A DNA stretch of 64,000 nucleotides from Flavisolibacter ginsenosidimutans (GTDB lineage: Bacteria > Bacteroidota > Bacteroidia > Chitinophagales > Chitinophagaceae): contig NZ_CP042433.1 in assembly GCF_007970805.1 (NCBI RefSeq), forward strand, positions 744,001 through 808,000, read 5' to 3'. The position numbers were made by a program, and so were the translations under genes. This document shows positions 39,938 to 48,817 of this stretch, piece after piece. Under the pieces are notes generated by a model. The model was not told the origin of the DNA, did no database searches, and saw nothing but the letters and a program-made list of their open reading frames with translations. Every line of letters starts with the position of its first letter. Positions within the stretch are counted from its first letter, which is position 1.

Positions 39938-41230
39938 ATGACCGAAAAACTGCTGCAATTCATTTGGGGCTTTGGCTACTTCAACAAGTCGAGCCTCGCC
40001 ACCACTAAAGGCGAACCGCTTCAGATTATTTTTCCTGGGTCGCTCAACAAAAACCAGGGGCCGGATTTTTCTTCTGCAAAAATTAGGCTTGGCAACACAA
40101 CTTTTGCCGGCAACGTTGAACTTCATCTCAAAACATCCGACTGGATAAAACACGGGCACGAAAGTGATGCGAATTACAGGAACGTCATTCTGCATGTGGT
40201 GTACGAACACGACGTTGATGTAAACAACATCCCCGTATTTGAATTGTCGCCACGCGTCTCCGTTCTGCTTTTGAACCGTTACGAATCTTTTATGAACAAC
40301 GCTTCGTTTATTCCCTGCGGCGGCAACATTGTCTCCGCAAAAGAATTGATCTGGAAGGGATGGAAAGAACGGTTGTTGGTAGAAAGACTGTCGCGAAAAG
40401 CCGAACACGTACTGTGTTTGTTCGAGGCATCAAACTGTCATTGGGAAGAGACGTTTTGGTGGATGCTGGCTCGTGCGTTCGGCGGTAAAATCAACGGCGA
40501 TGCTTTCGAAGCAATGGCACGCTCTGTTCCGGTTAATCTTCTTTCCAAACATAAAACTTCGCTACATCAGCTCGAAAGCCTTTTGCTTGGACAAACGAAT
40601 CTTTTAAATGATGCTTTTGAAGAGGACTATCCAAAATTGTTGCAACGCGAATACCGGTTTTTAAAAAGCAAATACAATCTTCAGCCCACGGCCGTCCCTG
40701 TTTTGTTGCTGCGCATGAGACCCGGAAATTTTCCCACTGTTCGACTTGCGCAATTGGCGGCGCTTGTTCATCAAACAACGCATCTTTTTTCACGCATAAT
40801 CGAAGCGCAAAAGCTCGGAGAAATAACGGATGCCTTTGCGGTTGCGGCCAATGATTTTTGGCATTACCATTACACGTTAAAAGAAGCGTCATCGTTTAAA
40901 AAGAAAACCATTGGCGCGGATATGGCAGACAACGTTATTATCAATACCGTTGTTCCTGTTTTGTTTGCGTACGGCCTTTATCGCAACGAAGAAAAATACA
41001 AAGACAAAGCGCTCCGTTGGCTCGATGAAACATCCGCAGAAGTCAACCGTGTGACAAAAGGGTTTGAATTCATCGGCATCAAAAACCGGTCGGCCTATGA
41101 CTCCCAGGCTTTACTGGAATTAAGAAATGAATATTGCAGCGAAAAAAGATGTCTTAATTGCTCCGTTGGAAATCATTTGCTTCGCGAAGCGGCAGCGGAC
41201 TATCAACCTGCAAGCGGCAAGCTGTTGTAA
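39938..41230 (+). CDS. DUF2851 family protein
   Basis: A 430-residue protein of a family of unknown function found mostly in Bacteroidota. The conserved N-terminal block is FPGSLNKNQGPDFSSAKIRL, followed by AGNVELHLKTSDWIKHGH and a HVVYEHDVDV strand. A central helical region and a C-terminal segment with four Cys (C-x5-C-x2-C and one more: EYCSEKRCLNCSVGNH) suggest a small metal site. No catalytic residues are known. It follows maf by 47 nt and is probably part of that operon. Confidence 0.85.
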   Translation: MTEKLLQFIWGFGYFNKSSLATTKGEPLQIIFPGSLNKNQGPDFSSAKIRLGNTTFAGNVELHLKTSDWIKHGHESDANYRNVILHVVYEHDVDVNNIPVFELSPRVSVLLLNRYESFMNNASFIPCGGNIVSAKELIWKGWKERLLVERLSRKAEHVLCLFEASNCHWEETFWWMLARAFGGKINGDAFEAMARSVPVNLLSKHKTSLHQLESLLLGQTNLLNDAFEEDYPKLLQREYRFLKSKYNLQPTAVPVLLLRMRPGNFPTVRLAQLAALVHQTTHLFSRIIEAQKLGEITDAFAVAANDFWHYHYTLKEASSFKKKTIGADMADNVIINTVVPVLFAYGLYRNEEKYKDKALRWLDETSAEVNRVTKGFEFIGIKNRSAYDSQALLELRNEYCSEKRCLNCSVGNHLLREAAADYQPASGKLL

Positions 41231-41244
41231 CAGGAAGATAAAAA

Positions 41245-41292
41245 GCTTCTAATTTCCGTCCTCTGCCTTCTGACCTCCTTATTTCTCTTTCC
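41245..41292. repeat. 7-nt degenerate array
   Basis: Heptads gcttcta, atttccg, tcctctg, ccttctg, acctcct, tatttct fill the gap between DUF2851 and pdhA. They read as the reverse complement of the aga-rich type seen in the tex tail. Confidence 0.6.
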
Positions 41293-41294
41293 AT

Positions 41295-41302
41295 TATATT
41301 TG
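41295..41302 (+). promoter_or_regulatory. -7 element TATATTTG upstream of pdhA
   Basis: TATATTTG matches TAnnTTTG and lies 19 nt before the TTG start of pdhA, directly after the heptad array. Confidence 0.5.
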
Positions 41303-41321
41303 CCCCTCAAATTTTGCAACC

Positions 41322-42317
41322 TTGGCTACGAAGTACACAAAAGAAACGTATTTGTATTGGTACGAGCTGATGCAGCTCATTCGTCAGTTTGAACTCATGG
41401 CCGAAGAAAAGTACAAGATGGAAGGCAAGATCCGTGGCTTCTTTCATGCGTACATCGGCCAGGAGGCAATCGCTGCGGGTTGCATGACTGCTACCCGCCC
41501 CGAAGACATGTTCATCACCGCTTACCGCGACCACGGCCTGGCCATCGCCAAAGGTGTTTCGGTAAATGCCTGTATGGCTGAACTCTACGGCAAAGCCACG
41601 GGCTGTGCCAAAGGCAAGGGCGGCTCCATGCACTTCTTCGGAAAGAAAGAAAACTTTTACGGCGGACACGGCATTGTGGGTGCGCAAATCGGCACCGGAG
41701 CGGGGCTTGCCTTTGCCGAAAAATACCGTGGTACCGACAACATTAGCCTGACATTTTTTGGCGATGGTGCCGCACGTCAGGGCATTTTGCACGAAACCTT
41801 TAACCTGGCCATGACCTGGAAGCTGCCGGTTGTTTTCATTTGCGAAAACAACAACTACGCAATGGGAACCTCGGTGCAGCGTACGTCCAACATCATTGAC
41901 ATTTACAAATTGGCCGATGCGTACGAAATGCCCGCCGATGTAATTGACGGCATGAGTGCCGAAGCCGTACACGAAGGCGTTACCCGGGCGGTGAAAAGAG
42001 CCAGGGAAGGCGACGGCCCAACCCTGCTTGAAATAAAAACCTACCGTTACAAAGGCCACTCCATTTCTGACCCGCAGAAGTACCGCACGAAGGAGGAAGT
42101 AGAAGAGTACAAGCAACGCGACCCAATACAAGCTTTGCTGCATACGATCTACGAAACCAAGCTGGCAACCGAAGATGAAATCAAGGCAATCAACGAAAGA
42201 GTGGAGGCAGCCGTTGCCGAAAGCGTAAAATTTGCCGAAGAATCGCCCTGGCCTGATAACAGCGAGGTGCTGAAAGACGTTTACGTGGATCAGCATTATC
42301 CCTTTATCACCGACTAA
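41322..42317 (+). CDS. pdhA: Pyruvate dehydrogenase E1 component, alpha subunit
   Basis: A 331-residue thiamine diphosphate enzyme subunit that decarboxylates pyruvate for acetyl-CoA synthesis. The ThDP motif starts GDGAARQG and ends NNNYAMG; further features are RGFFHAYIGQEAIAAG and YRYKGHSISDPQKYRTKEEVEEY with the phosphorylation-loop-like region. The most plausible start is the TTG at 41322, encoding MATKYTKETYLYWYELM, since the family begins this way and no ATG lies in the window needed. The beta subunit and E2/E3 are not present. A TPR gene starts 33 nt downstream. Confidence 0.92.
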   Translation: MATKYTKETYLYWYELMQLIRQFELMAEEKYKMEGKIRGFFHAYIGQEAIAAGCMTATRPEDMFITAYRDHGLAIAKGVSVNACMAELYGKATGCAKGKGGSMHFFGKKENFYGGHGIVGAQIGTGAGLAFAEKYRGTDNISLTFFGDGAARQGILHETFNLAMTWKLPVVFICENNNYAMGTSVQRTSNIIDIYKLADAYEMPADVIDGMSAEAVHEGVTRAVKRAREGDGPTLLEIKTYRYKGHSISDPQKYRTKEEVEEYKQRDPIQALLHTIYETKLATEDEIKAINERVEAAVAESVKFAEESPWPDNSEVLKDVYVDQHYPFITD

Positions 42318-42350
42318 TACTAAATCTAAATTTCAAATTACGAATACACA

Positions 42351-43046
42351 ATGACAGAAGTAAAAGGCGCACGTCATGTTACCGAAAGCGATGCAGTGAT
42401 TGAACGTGCAAAAGATTTCTGGAGCCAATACGGCAAAATCGTCACCATCGTTCTGGGTGCGGCGATCGTTTTGGTTGGCGGAGTTCTTATCTACAAAAAT
42501 TTTATTAAAGCACCGAAAGAAAAGAAGGCTGCGGAAGCCATTTTCAGAGCGCAGGAATACTACGAGAAAGATTCGCTGGACAAGGCTTTGAAAGGCGACG
42601 GTCAATACCCCGGTTTTGAAACAGTCATCAGTCAGTACGGTAGCACTGATGCGGGCGAACTGGCAAAATTTTACGCCGGCAGCATTTACCTGAAAAAAGG
42701 TTCGTTTGACAAAGCGGCAAAATACCTGAAAGATTTTAGCACCGACGCTCCGCAGATCCAGGCAAGAGCCTATAAATTGTTGGGCGATGCGCTGTCTGAG
42801 CAAGGCAAGGGCAAGGACGCGATTGACTATTACAAAAAAGCCGCTTCTACTTTTGAAGAAGACGAAACCGGCGCGGCCGAAGCGCTTTTTTTTGCGGCAT
42901 ACCTGGCCGATAAAGTCCTGAACGACAAGAACCAAGCGGTTGAACTGTACAAAGAGATTAAAACCAAATACCCGCATGCTCCAACGCAATGGGTAAACGA
43001 AGCAGATAAATATCTTGCGGCGCACGGTGTTTATAATGCGGAATAG
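42351..43046 (+). CDS. Membrane-anchored TPR protein (YfgM-like)
   Basis: A 231-residue protein with one N-terminal membrane helix (about residues 32-50, TIVLGAAIVLVGGVLIYKN) and then TPR-like helical hairpins: AEAIFRAQEYYEKDSLDKAL, KFYAGSIYLKKGSFDKAAKYL, LLGDALSEQGKGKDAIDYYKKA. The layout resembles YfgM, which works with SecYEG-associated chaperones in E. coli, but here only the topology is similar. It is placed between pdhA and ribH. No signal-peptide cleavage site is evident, so it is probably an inner-membrane anchored periplasmic TPR. Confidence 0.82.
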   Translation: MTEVKGARHVTESDAVIERAKDFWSQYGKIVTIVLGAAIVLVGGVLIYKNFIKAPKEKKAAEAIFRAQEYYEKDSLDKALKGDGQYPGFETVISQYGSTDAGELAKFYAGSIYLKKGSFDKAAKYLKDFSTDAPQIQARAYKLLGDALSEQGKGKDAIDYYKKAASTFEEDETGAAEALFFAAYLADKVLNDKNQAVELYKEIKTKYPHAPTQWVNEADKYLAAHGVYNAE

Positions 43047-43152
43047 CAGTTCACGTGTTTACGAGTTCACGTGTTTACATGTTTTGCCAACGAAAATACG
43101 AGAAGGTCATTTCATCTACGACTAACTTGTGAACACGTGAACAAGTGAATCG
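43047..43152. repeat. Inverted pair of 8-nt arrays
   Basis: Left arm cagttcac, gtgtttac, gagttcac, gtgtttac, atgttttg (43047-43086) and right arm aacttgtg, aacacgtg, aacaagtg (43124-43147) have a period of 8 and are reverse complements of each other. The right arm sits about 17 nt before the ribH start. Confidence 0.75.
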
Positions 43153-43168
43153 ACAAACAAAAAAATTC

Positions 43169-43666
43169 ATGGCAGACGTTGCAAACAGCAAATTATTTGA
43201 AGGGCTTAAGGGCATCCAAAACAGAAAGGATGCCCTTGTTGTTTTGGTGAAAACCGAATGGAACAGCGAGGTGGTGGACGAGTTGGAAAAGGGCTGCGTT
43301 AAAGTTTTGTCACAAGCCGGCGTGGCGCACAAAACGCTGGTGGTGCCGGGTGCGGTGGAAATTCCTTTCGCCATTCAACAATGCTGGGCGGCTTATAATG
43401 CGCCCAATGCTTTCATTGCTTTGGGCTGTGTGATCAAAGGCGATACCCCGCATTTTGATTACGTGTGCCAGTCTATAACAAACGGCATAACCGAGCTGAA
43501 TTTATCCATGCAGGTGCCCGTGATTTTTGGCATACTTACCGTCAATACAACCGAGCAGGCCAAAGAACGCATCGGTGGCCAACACGGACACAAAGGCGAA
43601 GAAGCCGCTATCACCGCACTAAAAATGATGGTTTTAAATGACCGCTTAAAAGAAGGCAAAATTTGA
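43169..43666 (+). CDS. ribH: 6,7-dimethyl-8-ribityllumazine synthase
   Basis: A 165-residue riboflavin-pathway enzyme that condenses 5-amino-6-ribitylaminouracil with 3,4-dihydroxy-2-butanone 4-phosphate. Motifs: VVPGAVEIPFAIQQ, GCVIKGDTPHFDYV with the catalytic His, and FGILTVNTTEQAKERIGG. Forms icosahedral or pentameric assemblies. ATG 43169 is used; the GTG at 43145 lies within the repeat. The stop overlaps the next start (TGATG), so the Fe-S protein is coupled to it. The rest of the riboflavin genes are elsewhere. Confidence 0.96.
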   Translation: MADVANSKLFEGLKGIQNRKDALVVLVKTEWNSEVVDELEKGCVKVLSQAGVAHKTLVVPGAVEIPFAIQQCWAAYNAPNAFIALGCVIKGDTPHFDYVCQSITNGITELNLSMQVPVIFGILTVNTTEQAKERIGGQHGHKGEEAAITALKMMVLNDRLKEGKI

Positions 43667-44379
43667 TGAACATTCAGTTGTTTATTCCCTGCTTTGTTGA
43701 CCAGCTTTACCCCCAATCGGCTTTCAACATGGTGTCTGTTTTGGAAAAAGCAGGCTGCGAAGTTTCGTACAACCCAAAGCAAACCTGTTGCGGCCAGCCT
43801 GCGTTTAATGCCGGCTTTTGGGACGAGGCTCGCGACGTGTGCAAAAAGTTTTTGAAAGACTTCAGCGGCGCCGAATACATCGTGGCGCCCAGTGCAAGCT
43901 GCGTGGGTTTTGTTCGCAACTATTATAAAAAACTATTTGACGATTCAGCAGAGTTAAGAGCGGTTACCGAAAATATTTTTGAGTTCTCCGAATTCCTGGT
44001 GAACAAACTGGGCCAGACAAAATTCGGTGCGGAACTAAACGGCAAAGCCACGTACCATGATTCCTGCGCCGGGCTGCGGGAGTGCAAAATCAAAACCGAG
44101 CCCCGCAAGCTTTTGCAAAACGTGAAAGGACTTGAACTGGTTGAAATGGCTGATGTAGAAACCTGCTGCGGCTTTGGTGGAACCTTTGCCGTAAAGTTTG
44201 AATCCATCTCCATTGCCATGGGCGAACAAAAAGTAGAACATGCCTTAGCCACCGGCGCACAGTATCTTATTTCTACCGACCTTTCCTGCCTCATGCATTT
44301 GCAAGGTTACATTGACAACAAAGGATACAATTTAAAAACAATGCACATTGCCGATGTGCTGTCGAACAACGCCTCTTGA
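43666..44379 (+). CDS. (Fe-S)-binding protein, LutA/GlpC-like CCG-domain protein
   Basis: A 237-residue protein with two CCG cysteine-rich domains: TCCGQPAFNAGFW and, in the second, TCCGFGGTFAVKF, with PSASCVGF between them and HDSCAGLREC. CCG domains bind iron-sulfur clusters or act as cofactors in lactate oxidation (LutA, LldE) and heterodisulfide reductase. No lutB or lutC lies downstream, so the partner is unknown. The start overlaps the ribH stop as TGATG. The length is that of LutA. Confidence 0.88.
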   Translation: MNIQLFIPCFVDQLYPQSAFNMVSVLEKAGCEVSYNPKQTCCGQPAFNAGFWDEARDVCKKFLKDFSGAEYIVAPSASCVGFVRNYYKKLFDDSAELRAVTENIFEFSEFLVNKLGQTKFGAELNGKATYHDSCAGLRECKIKTEPRKLLQNVKGLELVEMADVETCCGFGGTFAVKFESISIAMGEQKVEHALATGAQYLISTDLSCLMHLQGYIDNKGYNLKTMHIADVLSNNAS

Positions 44380-44510
44380 TTGTTGGAATCTTCGCAAACG
44401 AATGTGAAGAACGACTGCAAAAAGACTTCAATCACAAGACAGGCTTCGGTTTTCGCCGGGTGGAAAAATTTGACAAGAAATATTTGGAAGAGGCCTTTCC
44501 GAAAACGTAA
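44376..44510 (+). pseudogene. Possible protein remnant
   Basis: A frame of 44 codons overlapping the end of the lutA-like gene reads as protein-like sequence, for example ECEERLQKDFNHKTGF and KFDKKYLEEAFPKT. The composition, with regular hydrophilic and aromatic residues, looks like the C-terminal tail of a protein whose body is missing. No family is identified; it could be chance. Confidence 0.25.
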
Positions 44511-44773
44511 ATTAGTAATGCAATTGAGAGAAGCAACAATCCTTCAAAAAGATGGTTGTAAAGACAGAATCAATCAAACGAAACTGTCAGATAGTTTAGC
44601 CGTCAAAAGCTTGCTACAACTCAGTTGTGAAGAGCATCGGGTTCGTAAGTAATATTGCTTCGGCAGTATTAAAACAACTTGGTGCTTTTCTTTTTTTAAG
44701 ACAAGCAAAGAAGGCTCCGTAGGCCTTCTTTGTTTTTTCGTCAAGCCAGCTTACTTTCGGCAAAAGCCAACTC
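44380..44773. other. 394-nt intergenic region
   Basis: Apart from the possible remnant ending at 44510 and the terminator at 44706-44738 I see no gene. 44511-44700 is AT-richer than the neighbours and has no recognised repeat. Confidence 0.5.
44706..44738 (+). terminator. Strong rho-independent terminator
   Basis: A 10-bp perfect stem (caaagaaggc / gccttctttg, 44706-44715 with 44723-44732), 7-nt loop and six T. It ends the ribH-Fe-S transcript before the beta-barrel gene. Confidence 0.88.
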
Positions 44774-45400
44774 ATGCGAATTCGGGTTCTCTTTTGCAGC
44801 GGCCTTTTGTTCTGCATCAACGCTCATTCGCAAACAAAGCAAACCTCTTTTTCCTTCTACACTTCTTTAGCTAACGATGCCGAAGTATTTCATAAAACCC
44901 TTGCGGGAGACTGGAGCAATATTTCGAATACAAGCTATTTTGAAGCCGGCGCTGAATACACGTTGCCTTTGAAAAAGGCTTTGCAGATCAATGCAGGACT
45001 TCAGTTTTCACGCTACCGGTTCACTGTTTCTTACACGCCTTATCCCAATTACCCGGTCGTTCCGGATGATCAATACAACCTTTCGTTGCTCGGACTGCCG
45101 GTGAGCCTTCAATTTGATTTTTGGAAATATGCTTATTTGCGCGGCGGTATTCTGCTTGATGTGCAAACCGGAAAACAAATAGAGAATCATTCCGGCGGAG
45201 CGTTGGATGCTCTTCCGAATCAGTCAGGTATCGGGTCGGTTTTTGGTTTGGGTTTGCAATACCCAATTTCGAAAACGATTTTGCTGTACACAGGAATGAA
45301 CAACGAAATGCATGGGCTGATTTTGTTCTCGCAAACGTCGTACAAGAAACACATTGGTGATTTAGGATTGCGTGCCGGCGTCCGGTTTCGCTTTGAGTAG
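44774..45400 (+). CDS. Outer-membrane beta-barrel protein (PorT-like)
   Basis: A 208-residue exported protein: signal peptide (LFCSGLLFCINAHSQ), then amphipathic beta strands such as FEAGAEYTLPLKKALQINAGLQ, YNLSLLGLPVSLQFDF and the terminal LGLRAGVRFRFE. Such short barrels (PorT or Opa-like) are common in Bacteroidota. It has no partner gene in the same orientation. The C-terminal phenylalanine supports recognition by BamA. It converges with the GH20 gene, 7 nt apart. Confidence 0.75.
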   Translation: MRIRVLFCSGLLFCINAHSQTKQTSFSFYTSLANDAEVFHKTLAGDWSNISNTSYFEAGAEYTLPLKKALQINAGLQFSRYRFTVSYTPYPNYPVVPDDQYNLSLLGLPVSLQFDFWKYAYLRGGILLDVQTGKQIENHSGGALDALPNQSGIGSVFGLGLQYPISKTILLYTGMNNEMHGLILFSQTSYKKHIGDLGLRAGVRFRFE

Positions 45401-45406
45401 GCTCTA

Positions 45407-47788
45407 TCAATACACCTGAATTTCATCGGCAAACAACCAGGCTTTATTTCCGCCGCCGGGTTTGTCGTCAGGTATCAAACCGTAATTTTTTGCCAGCAGT
45501 TTAATGTATCGTGCAGACGTCTTCTGCACCCGCACCGTTATCCATCCCATCGTTAACATATCTGGAATAAAGTCAGAAGATTTACCGACGGAAGTAAAAT
45601 CTTTCCCGTTGTTTGATGTAAACACTTCAACATATTGCGGCAAATAAATCCAGCTTCCGTTTTGGTTAAGGGTATGCATTCGAACCGAATCAATTTTTTC
45701 TGTTTTGCCCAAATCTATTGTTGCTTCGAGGTCATCACCAATAAATCCTATCCAGTCGGGATAACTCAATCCTTTAGTGGAGTAAACACCGTTCACCAAA
45801 GAAAAAGCTCCGCCCTGTCCGGGATATTTTTCGTTCGGTGTTGCTGTGATAAAAACTTTTTTCCCCGTGGCTTTATTGAAGAAAAAAGATTGCTGAAGAG
45901 TGCTCTTGATTAGTTTTTGCGATTTCAAATAAGCAACGTACATCCCGTCTGAATTGATCAAGCGGGAATTTTCACCTTTTCCCAATGGATAACGGCCTTG
46001 ACTTCTGGTTGACCCATAGCCAACGATTTTGCTTATCAGAATATCGTCAGTCTTACTTCTGCTTTGCAATTTCCAAATAACGCCCTCGTTATTTGGCGTG
46101 GGTAAAATTGATGATTGCAAATCGAAATATGCCTTGCTGTAATTGGCCTTCCATAAATCATATCGCTTAAACTGCGTCTGTAAGCGTTGTTCAAAATCTT
46201 TCCAGTTTCGCTTTTCTTTCGGGCTCCAAAGCACTTCGCTCAAGGCACTCATGCGCGGGAAAACCATGTATTCAACCTTGCTTAGATAAGCGATGTATTC
46301 CGTCCATAAGTTGGCTTGTGCACCCAAAATGTATTTGGCTTCGTCGGCGCTTAATTCTTTTGGTACCGGCTCATAAGCATAAACTTTTTCAATCGGCGTA
46401 TATCCGCCTATCGTTACTGAATCTTCGTTTTTTGTTTGCGAATGATCCAGGTACACATACTCGCCAGGCGTCATAATTACCTGGTGCTTTTGTTTTGCTG
46501 CTTCAATACCGCCTTGTTCACCCCGCCAACTCATCACAACGGCGTTTGGCGCCAACCCGCCTTCGAGTATTTCATCCCAGCCAATGATGGTTTTGCCTTT
46601 GGTGTTTAAATATTTTTCCATTCGCTGAATGAAATAACTCTGCAAACCGTGTTCGTCTTTCAAGCCTTCGGCTTTGATTCTTGCCTGGCAAAGCGGACAG
46701 TGTTTCCAATGCGTTTTCGGTGCTTCATCGCCGCCAATGTGAATGAAGGTAGAAGGAAACAACGTGATTACTTCGTCCAACACATTCTGCAAAAACGTAA
46801 ACGTACTGTCTTTGCCCGCGCAATAAATGTCTTCAAATACGCCCCATGTTTCCTGCACAAGTTTAACATGAGCAGCGCCTGCCGGTACATCGGGTCTACT
46901 GCTTTCTTGTGAAGGATAATTAGGGATAATGGTACGCTTATCTGGAAAGCAACTCAACCAGGGATAAGCCGCGATGGCCGCAGATGAATGCCCCGGCATT
47001 TCAATTTCAGGAATGACGGTGATGTGCCGATCGGCCGCATACTTTACAATGTCCTTTACTTCGTCTTGCGTGTAATAACCGCCGTAACGAATGTTGTCGT
47101 TGCCCGTTCCCGGATAACGGCCAATGATGGTGCCGTTTCGGTATGCGGCTTCTGACATTAATTCAGGATATTTTTTTATCTCGATGCGCCAGCCTTGGTC
47201 GTCTGTGAGGTGCCAGTGAAAATAATTGAGCTTGTGCAGGGCGAGATAATCAATGTATTTCTTTACAAAAGATGCGGGAAAGAAATGCCGGCCTACGTCA
47301 AGGTGCATACCGCGGTAAGCAAAGCGGGGATAGTCCTGGATGGAAACAACCGGAATGGAAAAGTTTGGGGCTTGGGGTTGGGTGTTTGGTGTTGCGGGAA
47401 GAAGTTGAATAAGCGTTTGCACACCGTAAAACGTGCCTTCGTAAGTGTCGCCCAAAATAGCGATGCCGTCCGGCGTTACGGTTAAATTGTAGGCGTCTTT
47501 ATCGGGTGCTTTGATGAATTTTTTTGTTGTGAGCCGTATGTAATTTTTGCTTTCTCTTTTGTCAACGTCAAGTCTAAAACCGTAAGTCTGTTGCAGGTAA
47601 TCGTTGAGGTAATTAGCGGTTTTCCGGCCTTCGGCATCGCTTGCAACGATGACGGTTTTTTTTGTGAGTGTGAATTGCCCGTTGCCCATTTGAATGCTTA
47701 CCGGTTGTGGAATGACGTTGAGGTTTGTTTTCGTTTGCGCAAGGGCAAAGCAGGGCACAAGAAGCAGCAAGCAAATAAGATTTTTCAT
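45407..47788 (-). CDS. Beta-N-acetylhexosaminidase (GH20)
   Basis: A 793-residue secreted glycoside hydrolase: signal peptide (MKNLICLLLLVPCFALAQ), GH20b N-terminal domain (YLNDYLQQTYGFRL), catalytic TIM barrel with RGMHLDVGRHFFP, HWHLTDDQGWRIEIKKYPEL, and the catalytic Asp-Glu pair in HIGGDEAPKTHW (about residue 350). A C-terminal discoidin-like domain (FIGDDLEATIDLGKTEKI) is likely. It removes terminal GlcNAc/GalNAc from chitin oligomers, glycans or peptidoglycan turnover products. Residues about 131-144 (ATPNTQPQAPNF) are encoded by a heptad repeat. ATG 47788 fixes the signal peptide. Confidence 0.93.
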   Translation of the reverse strand: MKNLICLLLLVPCFALAQTKTNLNVIPQPVSIQMGNGQFTLTKKTVIVASDAEGRKTANYLNDYLQQTYGFRLDVDKRESKNYIRLTTKKFIKAPDKDAYNLTVTPDGIAILGDTYEGTFYGVQTLIQLLPATPNTQPQAPNFSIPVVSIQDYPRFAYRGMHLDVGRHFFPASFVKKYIDYLALHKLNYFHWHLTDDQGWRIEIKKYPELMSEAAYRNGTIIGRYPGTGNDNIRYGGYYTQDEVKDIVKYAADRHITVIPEIEMPGHSSAAIAAYPWLSCFPDKRTIIPNYPSQESSRPDVPAGAAHVKLVQETWGVFEDIYCAGKDSTFTFLQNVLDEVITLFPSTFIHIGGDEAPKTHWKHCPLCQARIKAEGLKDEHGLQSYFIQRMEKYLNTKGKTIIGWDEILEGGLAPNAVVMSWRGEQGGIEAAKQKHQVIMTPGEYVYLDHSQTKNEDSVTIGGYTPIEKVYAYEPVPKELSADEAKYILGAQANLWTEYIAYLSKVEYMVFPRMSALSEVLWSPKEKRNWKDFEQRLQTQFKRYDLWKANYSKAYFDLQSSILPTPNNEGVIWKLQSRSKTDDILISKIVGYGSTRSQGRYPLGKGENSRLINSDGMYVAYLKSQKLIKSTLQQSFFFNKATGKKVFITATPNEKYPGQGGAFSLVNGVYSTKGLSYPDWIGFIGDDLEATIDLGKTEKIDSVRMHTLNQNGSWIYLPQYVEVFTSNNGKDFTSVGKSSDFIPDMLTMGWITVRVQKTSARYIKLLAKNYGLIPDDKPGGGNKAWLFADEIQVY
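47362..47396. repeat. 7-nt degenerate array inside the GH20 gene
   Basis: Plus-strand heptads agtttgg, ggcttgg, ggttggg, tgtttgg, tgttgcg; read on the gene strand they encode the PNTQPQAPNF segment in a loop between the N-terminal domain and the barrel. Confidence 0.65.
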
Positions 47789-47935
47789 GTGACTTGTTTC
47801 GAAGGTTTGAGAAAGCATCGAAGATATTGAGAAACCTTGTGCGCAAAATAAACAAAGCATCTAAAGCTTTCGCAAAGCCTCGCTTCGTTGCGCATCAAAA
47901 CAAAAAACAGAAATGTGGATTTAAATAGCCCAATA

Positions 47936-48703
47936 TTACCTCTTGCCTGGACGAATTTTTTTTACGGTCTCAATCAATTTTTTGCCACCCATCTTCATCG
48001 CTAAAATTTTGATGAAGAATTTTGAAAGAGTGGCGAAAGACAGAGAGCCGGTCATGAGATCAATGTAAAGGCGTTGCATGCAATTTTCCTGCAGTGCAAA
48101 AGCACCGTATGGAACAGCCGAGAGGCGGCTTAAATCATTCTTGCTGTACACAACAATGTTTCGGCGGTAAGGCCCCGAAATTTTTTTGTTGGCAAAAATC
48201 CGGTGGCGAATGATGTCGTATTTTTTAAATCCCCGCAAATTGAATTTGCGTTCCCAGTATTCTTCTTTTTGTTCGTTTATGTGATTGATGCCGCCCTGGA
48301 AAGGAAGCGCTGCCGAGAAAATTATCGTGTCGGCAATTTGCGCCAACAGATCAACAAAATCATTGGCACGTTCTTCCGAAACGTGTTCGGCAACCTCCAG
48401 ACAAAGACAAAGATCAAAGGCCGTTTCGGGCGGTGTAATCTTTGTTTCGAAGTCAACGGTCCTGAATTCGGGCTCGCTTAAGTATTTGTGTAAAAGTTGC
48501 GGGTTAACCCATTCTCCGTCCAGGCCAAGCACCCGCGGAACACCGCCTTGCTTAAAGACGTGCAAAAAATTGCCTACGCCGCAGCCAACGTCGCAAACCG
48601 ATTGCGGCGAAAACAGTTGCTGAAAAAGCGGCACAAGTTGGGAAGGGTCGGAAAGGTTGTGGTCAACGTCGGTATGAACGTATTTTGGAGAAGCCGTTTG
48701 CAT
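47936..48703 (-). CDS. Class I SAM-dependent methyltransferase
   Basis: A 255-residue protein with SAM-binding motif I DVGCGVGNFLHVF, then VLGLDGEWVN, DFETKITPPETAFDLCLCLE-like motif IV with EVAEHV, and a C-terminal region with hydrophobic and charged helices. The substrate is unknown; the style resembles small-molecule or sugar methyltransferases with the methyltransf_23 fold. It starts 114 nt from the coiled-coil gene. No adjacent biosynthetic cluster indicates the acceptor. Confidence 0.85.
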   Translation of the reverse strand: MQTASPKYVHTDVDHNLSDPSQLVPLFQQLFSPQSVCDVGCGVGNFLHVFKQGGVPRVLGLDGEWVNPQLLHKYLSEPEFRTVDFETKITPPETAFDLCLCLEVAEHVSEERANDFVDLLAQIADTIIFSAALPFQGGINHINEQKEEYWERKFNLRGFKKYDIIRHRIFANKKISGPYRRNIVVYSKNDLSRLSAVPYGAFALQENCMQRLYIDLMTGSLSFATLSKFFIKILAMKMGGKKLIETVKKIRPGKR

Positions 48704-48817
48704 GGGACTAAAAGTAGGGGCAAAGTTTTTTGCGGACCCAAATAACCGAACTTTTATTTTATTGGCTTCAACTTCGTCGTTCAGATAAAGCCCGGGTTTT
48801 GCCAGCGACCAGACTAA

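Noticed and set aside
41307..42296. A 329-codon open frame on the minus strand antisense to pdhA
   Set aside because: It mirrors the codon bias of pdhA, is rich in Phe, Val, His and Gly without domain pattern, and pdhA has strong family motifs.
42333..43025. A 230-codon minus-strand frame antisense to the TPR gene
   Set aside because: Phe- and Cys-rich composition is typical of the complement of Lys/Glu-rich coding; no motif is seen.
43047..43152. CRISPR-like spacing of repeats near ribH
   Set aside because: The units are 8 nt and contiguous without unique spacers, and no cas gene is in the window.
44380..44652. A 90-codon frame after the LutA-like gene
   Set aside because: It needs a TTG start overlapping the stop, is very basic and has no recognisable pattern; a different frame there looks more protein-like.
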